From Shimia marina (GTDB lineage Bacteria; Pseudomonadota; Alphaproteobacteria; Rhodobacterales; Rhodobacteraceae): a stretch of 64,000 bases of DNA. This document shows positions 18,713 through 27,190 of this stretch, piece by piece. The position numbers were made by a program, and so were the translations under genes. Position 1 is the stretch's first letter. Each line of letters opens with the position of its first letter. The stretch lies in the NCBI RefSeq assembly GCF_001458175.1, contig NZ_CYPW01000027.1, positions 213,728-277,727 on the forward strand, in the 5' to 3' direction. The notes under the pieces were generated by a model that was not told where the DNA came from, made no database searches, and saw only the letters and a program-made list of their open reading frames with translations.

Positions 18713-19392
18713 CGGGGCCTCTCTTGACGGAAGAAATCTGCAAATTGATCTGCAATTGTTTGGCTTGCGGTCGGCTCATCAAGCTGGTCGATGGCGGCTT
18801 CCAGAACCTCGTCAGGAACAACGCCGCGGCCGCGCGTATTGATCAAGCCATCGACAAAATCAGCTGAAAATTCAGGGTGCGCCTGAACAGTCAATGCGCG
18901 GTCACCGTAGAGGATTGCGGCGTGTTGACAGAAGTCGTTGCATGCAATTGTGGTGGCACCTGGAGCAAGTTCGACAACCTGATCCTGATGCCAGGCGTTC
19001 ATGGCCAGTTTGGTGCCGGAAAAGTCATAGGTCTGATGACCTACAGCCCAGCCGCCGTCAAATTTTTCTACTTTGCCACCAAGAGCTTGGGCGATGATTT
19101 GATGGCCAAAACAGACGCCGACCATGGGGATGTTCATGGTCACTGACTCGCGGATGAAATCCTCAAGCGGCGGGATCCAGTCGTGATCTTCATAGACCCC
19201 ATGTTTTGACCCAGTGATCAACCAACCATCTGCGTCTGTTACAGAATTTGGAAATTCCCCATCCACAACCTTATAGCCGTCAAACTCAAAATCCTGTCCT
19301 GAGAGAAGGGATTTGAACATCGCGATATAGTCGCCGTAGTGGGGTTTAAGCTCCTCAGGGGCGTGGCCGGTCAGTAGGATGCCGATTTTCAT
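18709..19392 (-). CDS. Class I glutamine amidotransferase-like hydrolase
   Basis: A 227-residue class I GATase domain with the nucleophile Cys in GVCFGHQIIAQALGG (about residue 98) and the catalytic His-Glu in VQAHPEFS. The N-terminal half contains GWLITGSKHGVYED. It stands alone without a synthetase domain. In this context it may hydrolyse a gamma-glutamyl product, as PuuD does, although PuuD belongs to another amidase branch. A palindrome AATTTGATCAAATT lies 10 bases before its start, shared with the ligase gene upstream. The stop overlaps the start of ligase copy 1 by four bases. Confidence 0.83.
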   Translation of the reverse strand: MKIGILLTGHAPEELKPHYGDYIAMFKSLLSGQDFEFDGYKVVDGEFPNSVTDADGWLITGSKHGVYEDHDWIPPLEDFIRESVTMNIPMVGVCFGHQIIAQALGGKVEKFDGGWAVGHQTYDFSGTKLAMNAWHQDQVVELAPGATTIACNDFCQHAAILYGDRALTVQAHPEFSADFVDGLINTRGRGVVPDEVLEAAIDQLDEPTASQTIADQFADFFRQERPR

Positions 19393-19402
19393 ATGTCACC
19401 AG

Positions 19403-19416
19403 AATTTGATCAAATT
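19403..19416. promoter_or_regulatory. Candidate operator palindrome before the amidotransferase
   Basis: AATTTGATCAAATT is a perfect 14-bp palindrome 10 bases upstream of the minus-strand start at 19392. Its core TTTGATCAAA recurs before the second ligase gene, and ATGTCACCA follows it in near-identical form at both places. Confidence 0.6.
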
Positions 19417-19451
19417 TAGCGTAGCGTTGCGACAGGGTTGACGCAAGCGTG

Positions 19452-20768
19452 TCATACACGTTCGAGGTAGGTTTTCCACTGGGCCTCAGGTGCAATTGCT
19501 GCCAGTTTACGCATCTCTTGTCGCTTCGTCATGATCAGATTTTCGATCAGCTGCTTGGGCAGGCAGCGCGCGATAAAGGCATCCGCTTCAAACAGCGCAA
19601 TGGCATCTTCCCAGCTTTGAGCCAACTGCGGGTGGTCTTGCTCATAGGCGCTGCCTTTGGCTGGAGCAGGGGGCGTGAGACCTTCATCAATGCCTTCGAT
19701 GGCAGCGCCAAGAATGGCTGCGAGCATCAGGTATGGGTTCACATCGCCTCCGGCGACGCGGTGTTCAATGCGCCGTGCGGCGCTGGGGCCGCCGGGAATG
19801 CGGATGGCGGCGGTGCGGTTTTCATAGCCCCAGCAAATAGACGTGGGTGCATGGGCCCCGGGTGCAAAACGATCATAAGATGGCCCATTGGGGGCAAAGA
19901 TCAGAGTGGAGGCTTGCATCGCGGCAAGGCAACCAGCCACAGCAGAGCGCAAAAGATCTGAGCCTGCCTCGGTGCCATCATCAAACACATTGTTGCCGTC
20001 TGCATCGACCACAGAGAAATGAACATGCATGCCGTTGCCGGCATCATCAAGGTAAGGCTTGGCCATGAAGGTGGCCGCAAAGCCGTGATTGCGGGCCGTT
20101 GCGCGCAGCAAATACTTGATCAGCAAAGCATCATGCGCGGCTTTCATGGCATCCTGATGGTTCAGAGTGACTTCAAATTGTCCAATGCCACCTTCGCTGG
20201 TCATGGTCTGCAGCGGGATGCCCATGGCCGCTGCGCCATCGTAGATATCAGTGAAGAACGCATCAAACGCATCCAATTCTGCGACACTCAGGATTTCTGC
20301 AGCTTCGACCTGACGGCCGTCTCTGGGGTGGCGCGGTGGGGTGATTGCGTCGCCGCTGTCATCCACCAAGGTGAACTCCATTTCCGTGGCCGCAACCACG
20401 CTCCAGCCGCGCTGTGCAAATCTGTCCAAAACAGCTGCAAGCGCCTGAATCGGGTCACCTAGAAAGGGCGCGCCGTCTTCTGTGTTAAGGCACATTAAGA
20501 CCAGTTGCGAAGATGTCGCGAGCCAAGGCATTGGCACTGCGCCCCGACATGTTGGGAGCAGGACACCATCCTGATCTCCGCTTTCAAACACCAGTGGGCT
20601 GTCTTCAATATCACAGCCCCACATGTCCAGATTAAGTGCAGAGAGTGGCAGGCGGGCGCCGCCTTTCTTGAGCTTTCCCAAATGTGCTGAAGGCAGGCGT
20701 TTGCCGCGCAGCTGGCCATTCAGATCCACCGCGCCGATACGGAAAGTTGCGCTATGTGCCGAAGTCAT
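19452..20768 (-). CDS. Glutamine-synthetase-like gamma-glutamyl amine ligase, copy 2
   Basis: A 438-residue GS-fold protein, distinct from copy 1 (only the motifs align readily by eye). It shows VAATEMEFTLVDDSG, SEGGIGQFEVTLNH, GNGMHVHFSVVDADG and ENRTAAIRIPGGPSAARRIEHRVAGGDVNPY (in parts). The adenylylation Tyr loop of GlnA is absent. It is predicted to gamma-glutamylate an amine or amino acid. It heads the minus-strand catabolic block and has the TTTGATCAAA palindrome 18 bases before its ATG. Two ligases in one cluster suggest two different amine substrates, which is inference. Confidence 0.85.
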   Translation of the reverse strand: MTSAHSATFRIGAVDLNGQLRGKRLPSAHLGKLKKGGARLPLSALNLDMWGCDIEDSPLVFESGDQDGVLLPTCRGAVPMPWLATSSQLVLMCLNTEDGAPFLGDPIQALAAVLDRFAQRGWSVVAATEMEFTLVDDSGDAITPPRHPRDGRQVEAAEILSVAELDAFDAFFTDIYDGAAAMGIPLQTMTSEGGIGQFEVTLNHQDAMKAAHDALLIKYLLRATARNHGFAATFMAKPYLDDAGNGMHVHFSVVDADGNNVFDDGTEAGSDLLRSAVAGCLAAMQASTLIFAPNGPSYDRFAPGAHAPTSICWGYENRTAAIRIPGGPSAARRIEHRVAGGDVNPYLMLAAILGAAIEGIDEGLTPPAPAKGSAYEQDHPQLAQSWEDAIALFEADAFIARCLPKQLIENLIMTKRQEMRKLAAIAPEAQWKTYLERV

Positions 20769-20786
20769 GTGTCACCATTTCAATAA

Positions 20787-20796
20787 TTTGATCAAA
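20787..20796. promoter_or_regulatory. Candidate operator palindrome before ligase copy 2
   Basis: TTTGATCAAA, flanked by AA and AA/TT, lies 18 bases before the minus-strand start at 20768. It is the same core as at 19405-19414, with a shared GTCACCA between palindrome and start codon. Confidence 0.6.
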
Positions 20797-20899
20797 ATAT
20801 CAGGGGCGTTGTTTGAATTGTCCAGCGATATTTTAACCTGAAAAATGCGATGTCGGTATTGCGTCTGTATCGCGTCGTTATTGCGTAGGTGTCAAAAAT

Positions 20900-20936
20900 G
20901 CAAAAGCGCCCGGCGTTAACCATCGGGCGCTTTGCA
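20900..20936 (-). terminator. Terminator of the ABC transporter operon
   Basis: AAAGCGCCCG and CGGGCGCTTT form a 10-bp stem. Read on the minus strand it ends in TTTTGCATTTTT. It lies 24 bases after the last permease stop and insulates the ABC genes from ligase copy 2. Confidence 0.82.
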
Positions 20937-20959
20937 AAATTTTCGGATTTTAGGCGTCT

Positions 20960-21766
20960 CTAGCGCAGAAGGTTTGGACGGACGCGCAGCTTCTTCACCG
21001 TGTTTTGCGGCAGATGGCGATTGAGGCGTTTGTTCACCAGACCAAAGATCCAGATGATCAGCAGCGTCAGCAGGATGAAATAAAACGCCAAGATTGGATA
21101 GGGCACAAACGGGTTGTAGGTTTTATCCGCGAAGTAGCCTGCATAGTAGAGCGCGTCGCCTTGCTGGCGCCATGCGGGGAAGCCGGAAAAATACACCAGC
21201 GTGGTCGCATGAAACAGGAAGATGGCTTCGTTGGTATAGGCGGGCCATGCAAGGCGCATCATGGTTGGGAACATGATGCGGCGATAGCGATACCAGCCTG
21301 TAAAGCCATAGGCATCTGCAGCTTCCATATCCCCCTTGGGGATGGAGCGCAGCGCGCCATAGAAGATTTCCGCCGAATAGGCCGATGTGTTCAGGAAAAG
21401 CACAAACAGCGCACCAATGGCCGCAGAGGACAGCGGGTTGAAAATGGGCGACACGCTTTTGAGCGAGAGGAACAGAAAATAGGCAAAGAAGAACTGAATG
21501 AACAGCGGGCTGCCACGGAACAGGAAGATGAACCACTCTGCTGGTTTGCGCGCCCAGCGACTCTGAGAGTTCTTGGCCACCGCGAGCAGATTGGCAAAGA
21601 CAAAGCCGGAGATCACCGCAAGCACGCCAAAGTAGACATTCCAGATCATGCCGGAACCGATCAGAGTGAAGTGCTCACAGAGGGTAAAGTCCGACCGGGG
21701 CAGAAGGCGTTCGCCGTAGCCCAGCGAACGGAAGGCATAGGCCTGAATGGTCTCGATACAGCTCAT
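20960..21766 (-). CDS. Polar amino acid ABC transporter permease
   Basis: A 268-residue inner-membrane permease of the His/Glu/Gln type, with about five transmembrane helices. The EAA loop reads RSIPKGDMEAADAYGFTGWYRYRRIMFP (in parts), the site that contacts the ATPase. The N-terminus carries a longer periplasmic part than E. coli HisM. Its start overlaps the upstream permease stop by four bases (ATGA). With the second permease, the binding protein and the ATPase it forms a complete importer, probably for the amine or amino acid catabolised by the adjacent ligase cluster. That link is inference from position. Confidence 0.9.
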   Translation of the reverse strand: MSCIETIQAYAFRSLGYGERLLPRSDFTLCEHFTLIGSGMIWNVYFGVLAVISGFVFANLLAVAKNSQSRWARKPAEWFIFLFRGSPLFIQFFFAYFLFLSLKSVSPIFNPLSSAAIGALFVLFLNTSAYSAEIFYGALRSIPKGDMEAADAYGFTGWYRYRRIMFPTMMRLAWPAYTNEAIFLFHATTLVYFSGFPAWRQQGDALYYAGYFADKTYNPFVPYPILAFYFILLTLLIIWIFGLVNKRLNRHLPQNTVKKLRVRPNLLR

Positions 21767-22653
21767 GCCGCGCTCCCTGCTTTGCGTTGGGCTTCGCCAT
21801 CAACCGTGGCCTGACCGTGTGAGAGACGTTTGGTGATGCGCGCCAGTGCGATTTCAGACACGCGTGTGAACAGGAGATAGAAGATCAGCAAGGCAAGGAA
21901 GTACCACATGCGCCAGTCGCCATGTGGGTAGTCGGTGAAGCGCGCGGTTTTGGATGCGCCCAAATCCCGGGCCCAATAGACGATGTCTTCGACACCCAGC
22001 AGGAACAGGAGTGGAGTGGCCTTGATCAGCACCATCCAGAGGTTGGACAGGCCGGGCAGTGCGTAGATCCACATCTGCGGCATCAAGATGCGCCAGAAGG
22101 TCTGGCGCGGTGTCATGCCGTAGGCTTCGGCGGTTTCAAGTTGGGCCCGGGGCACGGCCTGCATGGCGCCAAAGAGCACGTTGGCGGCAAAGGCGCCAAA
22201 GACGATCGCGAAGGTGAAAACCGCGAGCCAGAAGCCGTAGATTTCATGCACCCATTGTGGCGAGCTGCTCAGTGGCATTTTGGCGATGTCACAGACGAGG
22301 AACTCGCTGCCCTGTCGGACGGGTTCACTCCAATCGGGACATTTGACCTTGTGGCGCAGGAACTCGATGCCCTGATCCAATGCGATGACGAAGAACAGGA
22401 AGAAGGCGATGTCGGGCACGCCGCGTACGATGGCGATGTAGCCTTTGCCAAACCAGCGCAGCATGAAGAAGCGAGCGCGGGCGGCGATAGCGCCGCCGAG
22501 GCCGAACAGCAGCGCTGTGGGGGCGGTGACGGCCAAGAGAAGCAAAACAGTGCCAAATGAGGCATAGAAGGCCATATGCTTCCCGGTGGTGAGATAGCAA
22601 CTGAGCCAAGGCAGACTGTTCAGGACAGACGGATCTGAGCAATAGGCAAAAAT
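21763..22653 (-). CDS. Polar amino acid ABC transporter permease
   Basis: The partner permease of the gene at 20960. It has about five to six membrane helices and a long periplasmic insert (KCPDWSEPVRQGSEFLVCD). The EAA loop is AVPRAQLETAEAYGMTPRQTFWRILMP (in parts). The start is uncertain. The family N-terminus appears to be FAYCSDPSVLNSLPWLSCYLTTG, which would begin at an ATT codon at 22653 with AACGAGG well placed before it. The alternatives are a GTG at 22704 without a ribosome binding site and an internal ATG at 22575. I give 22653 and regard the ATT start as possible, not proven. Confidence 0.85.
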   Translation of the reverse strand: MFAYCSDPSVLNSLPWLSCYLTTGKHMAFYASFGTVLLLLAVTAPTALLFGLGGAIAARARFFMLRWFGKGYIAIVRGVPDIAFFLFFVIALDQGIEFLRHKVKCPDWSEPVRQGSEFLVCDIAKMPLSSSPQWVHEIYGFWLAVFTFAIVFGAFAANVLFGAMQAVPRAQLETAEAYGMTPRQTFWRILMPQMWIYALPGLSNLWMVLIKATPLLFLLGVEDIVYWARDLGASKTARFTDYPHGDWRMWYFLALLIFYLLFTRVSEIALARITKRLSHGQATVDGEAQRKAGSAA

Positions 22654-22727
22654 GGCTGGCCTCGTTCGTTTCGCGTGAAAATTTGTGGAGCAGGAAACGC
22701 CCACGGTATGGGGGGAAGGGCGGTTGG

Positions 22728-22754
22728 AAAAGGGGGAGCAGCGCCCCCCCTTTT
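22728..22754 (-). promoter_or_regulatory. Hairpin between binding-protein and permease genes
   Basis: AAAAGGGGG and CCCCCTTTT form a 9-bp stem ending in T residues on the minus strand. It sits just after the binding protein stop. It is likely a partial terminator or 3' stabiliser that keeps binding protein above permease levels. Confidence 0.65.
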
Positions 22755-22776
22755 ATCGTGTTCGCATGGGGAAGGC

Positions 22777-23484
22777 TTAGAACTGGCCTTCGATTTCCCA
22801 TTTTGCGAGCAGCTCGTTGAGCGTGCCGTCTGCTTTCATGGAGGCGATGGCCGCGTCAAACTTGCCGCGCAGTTCGTCATCGGATTCACGGAAGGCCATG
22901 CCGATGCCGCCACCGAGGTAAACGTCGCTGATGAAGACCAGTTCGGATTCTGCAACGATTGGTGCAAGGAAGTCTTTGTCTGCCAGAACTGCGTCCACTT
23001 CACCCGCGTTCACAGCGGCGACGGTTTCGTCTGGGGTTGGGAATTCAACGAGAGTTGCGCCCGTGGTGGCCACATGTCCGGATTGGATGGTGCTGGTCTG
23101 AGCGGCAACCACGGCGGAGTTCACGTCCACATCAGCAGAGAGTGCTGCGTATGCGGAAGGAGATGGCTGGGTGTAGCCCTGAGTGAAGTCCATGGTCTCT
23201 TCGCGCTCATCGGTGATGGACATGCCTGCGATGATGGCGTCGTAGTTGCCGGACTGCAGGTTTGGCACGATGCTGTCCCAGTCGTTGGTAACCCACTCAC
23301 AGGTCAGCTCTGCGCGTTTGCACAGCTCGTCGCCCAGCTCGCGCTCAAAGCCGTCCACTTCGCCTGCGTCGTTGATGAAGTTGTACGGAGGGTACAGACC
23401 CTCGGTGCCCAGACGGACGGTCTCGGCCATGGCAACGCCCGCGGTCAGTGCAAGGGCGGCGGTGCTCAGGATCAGATTTTTCAT
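22777..23484 (-). CDS. Amino acid/amine ABC transporter periplasmic binding protein
   Basis: A 235-residue SBP_bac_3 family protein with a Sec signal (residues 1-20, cleavage near GVAMA-E). The mature part starts VRLGTEGLYPPYNFINDAGEVDGFERELGDELC (in parts), the usual ligand-binding lobe of His/Arg/Lys binding proteins, with SGNYDAIIAGMSITDEREETMDFT in the second lobe. It delivers the ligand to the two permeases encoded downstream. Only 25 bases separate it from the ATPase gene. Ligand identity is unknown; the proximity to gamma-glutamyl ligases suggests an amine or basic amino acid. Confidence 0.92.
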   Translation of the reverse strand: MKNLILSTAALALTAGVAMAETVRLGTEGLYPPYNFINDAGEVDGFERELGDELCKRAELTCEWVTNDWDSIVPNLQSGNYDAIIAGMSITDEREETMDFTQGYTQPSPSAYAALSADVDVNSAVVAAQTSTIQSGHVATTGATLVEFPTPDETVAAVNAGEVDAVLADKDFLAPIVAESELVFISDVYLGGGIGMAFRESDDELRGKFDAAIASMKADGTLNELLAKWEIEGQF

Positions 23485-23509
23485 AGTATTGCTCCCTATG
23501 GTTTGGTTG

Positions 23510-24283
23510 TTATGTGGCGGTTGAAGACAGGAACTGTTTCAACCGCTCGGATTTCGGGTTTCCGAACAATTCGTCCGGGGCGCCTTCTTCTTCGATGAGG
23601 CCTTGGTGCAAAAACACAACGTGGTCAGAGACATCACGGGCCATCTTCATGTCGTGTGTGACGATCATCATGGTACGGCCCTCTTCGGCCAATGCCTTAA
23701 TTACACGCACCACCTCCTGCTCCAGCTCGGGGTCAAGCGCGGATGTGGGCTCATCAAACAGCAGGGCTTCCGGTTCCATGGCAAGGGCGCGGGCGATGGC
23801 TGCGCGCTGTTGCTGGCCGCCGGAGAGCTGCGCGGGGTAAGCGTCGTGTTTGTCGGCGATCCCGACTTTGTCCAGATAGGCGTGTGCGGCCTCTTCGACC
23901 TCCGCCTTGTCGCGGCCCAGAACAGTGACGGGGGCTTCCATCACGTTTTGCAGGATGGTCATGTGGGACCAGAGATTGAACTGCTGAAACACCATCGACA
24001 GATTTGTGCGGATGCGCAGGATCTGTTTGGGGTCGGCGGGCTGGCGGGCATGGCCGCTGCCTCTCCACGTGACGGGCTCTCCCTTGAAAAGGATGTCGCC
24101 CTGCTGGCTGTGTTCCAGAAGGTTGGCGCAGCGCAGAATTGTGGACTTACCAGACCCGGAGGAGCCAATCAGCGATACCACATCGCCGCGGTGCGCAGTG
24201 ATATCCACGCCCTTAATGACTTCAAGATTGGCATAAGCCTTGTGCAGGTCGCGAATTTGCAGAACGGGTGTGGCGTCGTTCAC
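23510..24283 (-). CDS. Polar amino acid ABC transporter ATP-binding protein
   Basis: A 257-residue ATPase with Walker A GSSGSGKST, signature AQLSGGQQQRAAIARAL, Walker B ALLFDEPTSALDPEL and the H-loop IVTHDM. It is first in the minus-strand importer operon. The GTG at 24283 (then NDATPVLQIRDLHKAY) is preferred because GGGGA precedes it and it matches family N-termini; the TTG at 24349 would add 22 residues of doubtful quality. A half-site TTTGATC lies at 24427-24433 upstream, echoing the operator seen in the ligase genes. Confidence 0.93.
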   Translation of the reverse strand: MNDATPVLQIRDLHKAYANLEVIKGVDITAHRGDVVSLIGSSGSGKSTILRCANLLEHSQQGDILFKGEPVTWRGSGHARQPADPKQILRIRTNLSMVFQQFNLWSHMTILQNVMEAPVTVLGRDKAEVEEAAHAYLDKVGIADKHDAYPAQLSGGQQQRAAIARALAMEPEALLFDEPTSALDPELEQEVVRVIKALAEEGRTMMIVTHDMKMARDVSDHVVFLHQGLIEEEGAPDELFGNPKSERLKQFLSSTAT

Positions 24284-24479
24284 TGTGTCCCCATCGGTGT
24301 CGGGTTGATCTTGGAGCCCAAATAGGACTGAAAATTTGCGCAATTGCAACTTTCAAAAGGGCGGCTCAGAGGCCAAGACGGACGTTTTGGCTGCCCAACT
24401 TACCAAATGGTTAAGAGTTGAGCGGATTTGATCCAGCGTCATATGTGCTTTCCTCAAGGGCTGCCAGTCTTTGCAGATC

Positions 24480-24764
24480 CTATTCTGCTTGCGGCCTGCG
24501 CGTTCGCTCTATTGCCTTGCGTATAAGGTGAAGCGCGTTGCGCGAAGTGCTGTCTTCTAAGGTTATGAAAAATTGGGAAAAGCTACGCATCTCTGCCATA
24601 TTCCCACCCTCCGTCAAACTGGCGATGAAATGGGCGAGGTGGCGATGAATATTTTGGCAATAGTCTTCCTGATGAGACGTTTCTGCATGAAACTTGCCCC
24701 ATTTTCGACGAATCGCAGGGACCGCTAAAGGCTGAGGCTCCGATTCGCCGGTTTGGGTCGTCAC
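24480..24764 (-). CDS. Possible small protein of unknown function, 94 aa
   Basis: A frame of 94 codons from a GTG at 24764 with GGTGA before it, in a gap that otherwise has no gene (24350-24795). The product is soluble, with His and Glu pairs in the middle (ETSHQEDYCQNIHRHLAHF) and a basic helical end (LIRKAIERTRRPQ). Codon use looks acceptable, but I recognise no family. It could be a spurious open frame. No terminator was seen between it and the ATPase gene. Confidence 0.35.
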   Translation of the reverse strand: MTTQTGESEPQPLAVPAIRRKWGKFHAETSHQEDYCQNIHRHLAHFIASLTEGGNMAEMRSFSQFFITLEDSTSRNALHLIRKAIERTRRPQAE

Positions 24765-24795
24765 ACTATCACCAGTGGTGCTCAGGCAGGTGTGC

Positions 24796-25236
24796 CTAGC
24801 CGCGTTTTTCCACCCGTTGCCGGGCCCGGGCGCTGTCCATGTCGGAAACACCCAGAAGGTTGGCCGCCAGACGCAAAAGAGCATCCTCGCGCGCATCCCT
24901 TGCGTCATCTGCCAGCACCACCTGCCACATGGCTTCGATCACAGAGATGCGGTCCTCTAGCGGCACTGCATCCTTAATGGCGCGGGTGAAGCGCACCGTA
25001 TCAGGGGCCTCTGCTTCAAGAGCTTCTGCCTCTTTGCGCAGCGAGGTTGCTTCAAAGGGGCTGAGCCCGTAGCGCTCTGTGACGATACGTTCGATGCGAG
25101 TGGCCTCTTGTGGATCGTAGTCCCCATCAGCGCGGGCAATACGCACCAGAAGGGCGCCAAGCGCCAACCTGGCATCAGTGTCTGTCAGGGGATCTGAAGC
25201 GGGCGCCGTCAGGCGTTTGAGAAAGTCAGCAAACAT
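24796..25236 (-). CDS. TerB-like (DUF533/tellurite-type) protein, copy 1
   Basis: A 146-residue cytoplasmic helical protein. It has the TerB-type pattern ARLALGALLVRIARADGDYDPQEATRIERIV followed by LSPFEATSLRKEAEALE and a second acidic helix pair (IEAMWQVVLADDARDAREDALLRLAANLLGV), read in parts. The ATG at 25236 (MFADFLKRL) fits a paralogue at 31855 that starts MIWDHLLARL. The longer frame up to 25344 would overlap the promoter of dctB, with which it is divergent. TerB domains occur in tellurite resistance and membrane-associated stress proteins; the role of this short family is unknown. Confidence 0.8.
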   Translation of the reverse strand: MFADFLKRLTAPASDPLTDTDARLALGALLVRIARADGDYDPQEATRIERIVTERYGLSPFEATSLRKEAEALEAEAPDTVRFTRAIKDAVPLEDRISVIEAMWQVVLADDARDAREDALLRLAANLLGVSDMDSARARQRVEKRG

Positions 25237-25382
25237 AACAGAGGATGTAAGCCGGGACAGGCGGCCGTGCAACCTTGCAGGTGCGGGGACGTTCAGGCGG
25301 GGAAAGGGGGCGCGGTGGCTGAGCCAGAAAGGGGACTTCGGCATTTCCTATTGGGGTTTGCTCCGATAGCTTGCGGGACGAT

Positions 25383-27161
25383 ATGCCCGGTTTGGGGATG
25401 ACAAAGGTGGACGACCCAATGGCGCGTGTCTCTCTCACGGTTTCTCTTCTGCTTACGCTTTGCGTTGGCTTTGCTGTCAATCGCGCGGCCTTTCAGTATT
25501 TTTCCGCGGAGGAGCTGGCGAAAGCGGAGGGGCAACTTTCTCTGTATCGTTCCACCGTGATTGCCGAACTTGAGCAACACAGTCATCTGACCCATGTTTT
25601 GGCACAAGACAGCTATGTGGTCGACGCGCTGGCAGGGCAGAGCACGTTTGTGCTGAATGCGCGTCTTAAGGATTTTTCGGATAAAGCGGGATTGGATGCG
25701 ATTTATCTTATGACCGCTGAAGGCATTACGATCGCGGCTTCCAATTTTGATACGCCGACCTCTTTTGTGGGGCAGGTCTATGCGTTTCGCCCTTATTTTC
25801 AAAACGCTTTGCGTGGCGAGCAGGGGCGGCTCTACGCGATTGGAGCGACAACTGGTTTGCCGGGGTTCTTTCTGGCGGATCCTGTGTTTGCGGGGGCAGA
25901 TGTCCGTGGTGTTGTGGCGTTGAAAAAGAGCTTTTCAGGGTTGGAAGACAGTTGGCGGCGGGCAGGGGAACAGGTGATTTTGGCCAATGCACAGGGGGTT
26001 GTTTTGCTGGCGTCCGATCCCGATTGGCTTTATCGCACCTTGACCCCATTGGATGCGGAGCAGAAGGCGGCCATTCGCGCCGCAAGACAGTTCCCCGGTC
26101 AACCACTTGATCCGTTAAGCTGGCAGAAGACCTCGCCAGATCGCGCTGAAATTTTGGGGGAAGAACGTCTGCATCTTCTGGCACAGGATTTGCCGGATGG
26201 CTGGCAGTTACATTATTTTGCCAGTGATGAGCAGGCCGTGACCCGCAGTTGGTTGGCGACCGCAGTCGTTGTGGTTTTGGCGGGCATCCTGCTGATCGTG
26301 TTTCAGGTGCAGCGGGCGCGCCGTATTGGTCGGGCGTTGCGCCGTTCAGAGCAAGAGGAGGCGCAGCTGCGGCAGGCCAATGCGCAGCTTGCCGTGGAAG
26401 TCGCGGAGCGTAAGACAGCAGAGGCGCGGCTCAAATCCACTCAGAAGGAACTGGCGCAAGCCAGCCGTTTGGCGGCATTGGGGCAATTGTCGGCATCGGT
26501 GACCCATGAGTTGGGACAGCCGATCGCTGCGATGCGCAACCATCTGGCGGCGGCGGAGATGAACCCTAAGGGGGCGGAAAGGCTGGGCAGCAATATTGCG
26601 GGGCTGGTTACACGTATGGAAGGCATTACCAGACAGTTGAAGTTCTTTGCCACGAGTGGCCATGAAGGCTTTGAGGTTTTTGAGTTGCGCGCAGCTGTAG
26701 AAGCGGGGCTGGAACTTGTGGCACCCAATATCGAGGCAGGCGAGATTTCGGTGCAGTGTGTGTGGCCCCAAGAGGTGCTGCGGGTGCGTGGGAACCGGTT
26801 GCGGATCGAACAGGTGGTGACGAATATTCTGCGCAATGCCTGTGACGCGATGGAGGATATGGCGCAGGCGGAATTGCACATTCATGTGTTTGCAAAGGAG
26901 AATTGCGCGGTGTTTTCGGTGGCAGATACGGGGCATGGCTTGGCTGGGGCTGCGTTGCAGGATCTTCAGGAACCCTTTGTCACGACACGAGAAAGCGGGC
27001 GGGGCATGGGGCTTGGGCTTGCGATTTCAGCCACCATTGTCAAAGATCACGGAGGCGACATGCAGGCGTGGGACCGTCGGCATGAGGCTCAAGAAGGTGG
27101 TGCCATCTTTGAGGTGCGTTTGCCGCTGGCTGGGGCAGGGCATGGGCTTGACCGCATGTGA
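25383..27161 (+). CDS. dctB: Sensor histidine kinase, DctB family
   Basis: A 592-residue membrane kinase. Transmembrane helix 1 is near residues 16-35, followed by a periplasmic double-PAS (Cache) sensor domain (about 40-280) and helix 2 (near 285-305). A coiled-coil linker (RRSEQEEAQLRQANAQLAVEVAERKTAEARL in parts) follows. The dimerisation helix carries the phosphorylated His in SASVTHELGQPIAAMRNH, and the ATPase domain has NILRNACDAM, VADTGHGL and GRGMGLGLAIS. It senses C4-dicarboxylates or similar and phosphorylates the DctD-like regulator encoded next. Start alternatives are 25371 (TTG), 25398 and 25419. Confidence 0.9.
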   Translation: MPGLGMTKVDDPMARVSLTVSLLLTLCVGFAVNRAAFQYFSAEELAKAEGQLSLYRSTVIAELEQHSHLTHVLAQDSYVVDALAGQSTFVLNARLKDFSDKAGLDAIYLMTAEGITIAASNFDTPTSFVGQVYAFRPYFQNALRGEQGRLYAIGATTGLPGFFLADPVFAGADVRGVVALKKSFSGLEDSWRRAGEQVILANAQGVVLLASDPDWLYRTLTPLDAEQKAAIRAARQFPGQPLDPLSWQKTSPDRAEILGEERLHLLAQDLPDGWQLHYFASDEQAVTRSWLATAVVVVLAGILLIVFQVQRARRIGRALRRSEQEEAQLRQANAQLAVEVAERKTAEARLKSTQKELAQASRLAALGQLSASVTHELGQPIAAMRNHLAAAEMNPKGAERLGSNIAGLVTRMEGITRQLKFFATSGHEGFEVFELRAAVEAGLELVAPNIEAGEISVQCVWPQEVLRVRGNRLRIEQVVTNILRNACDAMEDMAQAELHIHVFAKENCAVFSVADTGHGLAGAALQDLQEPFVTTRESGRGMGLGLAISATIVKDHGGDMQAWDRRHEAQEGGAIFEVRLPLAGAGHGLDRM

Positions 27162-27190
27162 GCACACAACGTGCAAGAAAGAGATATAAC

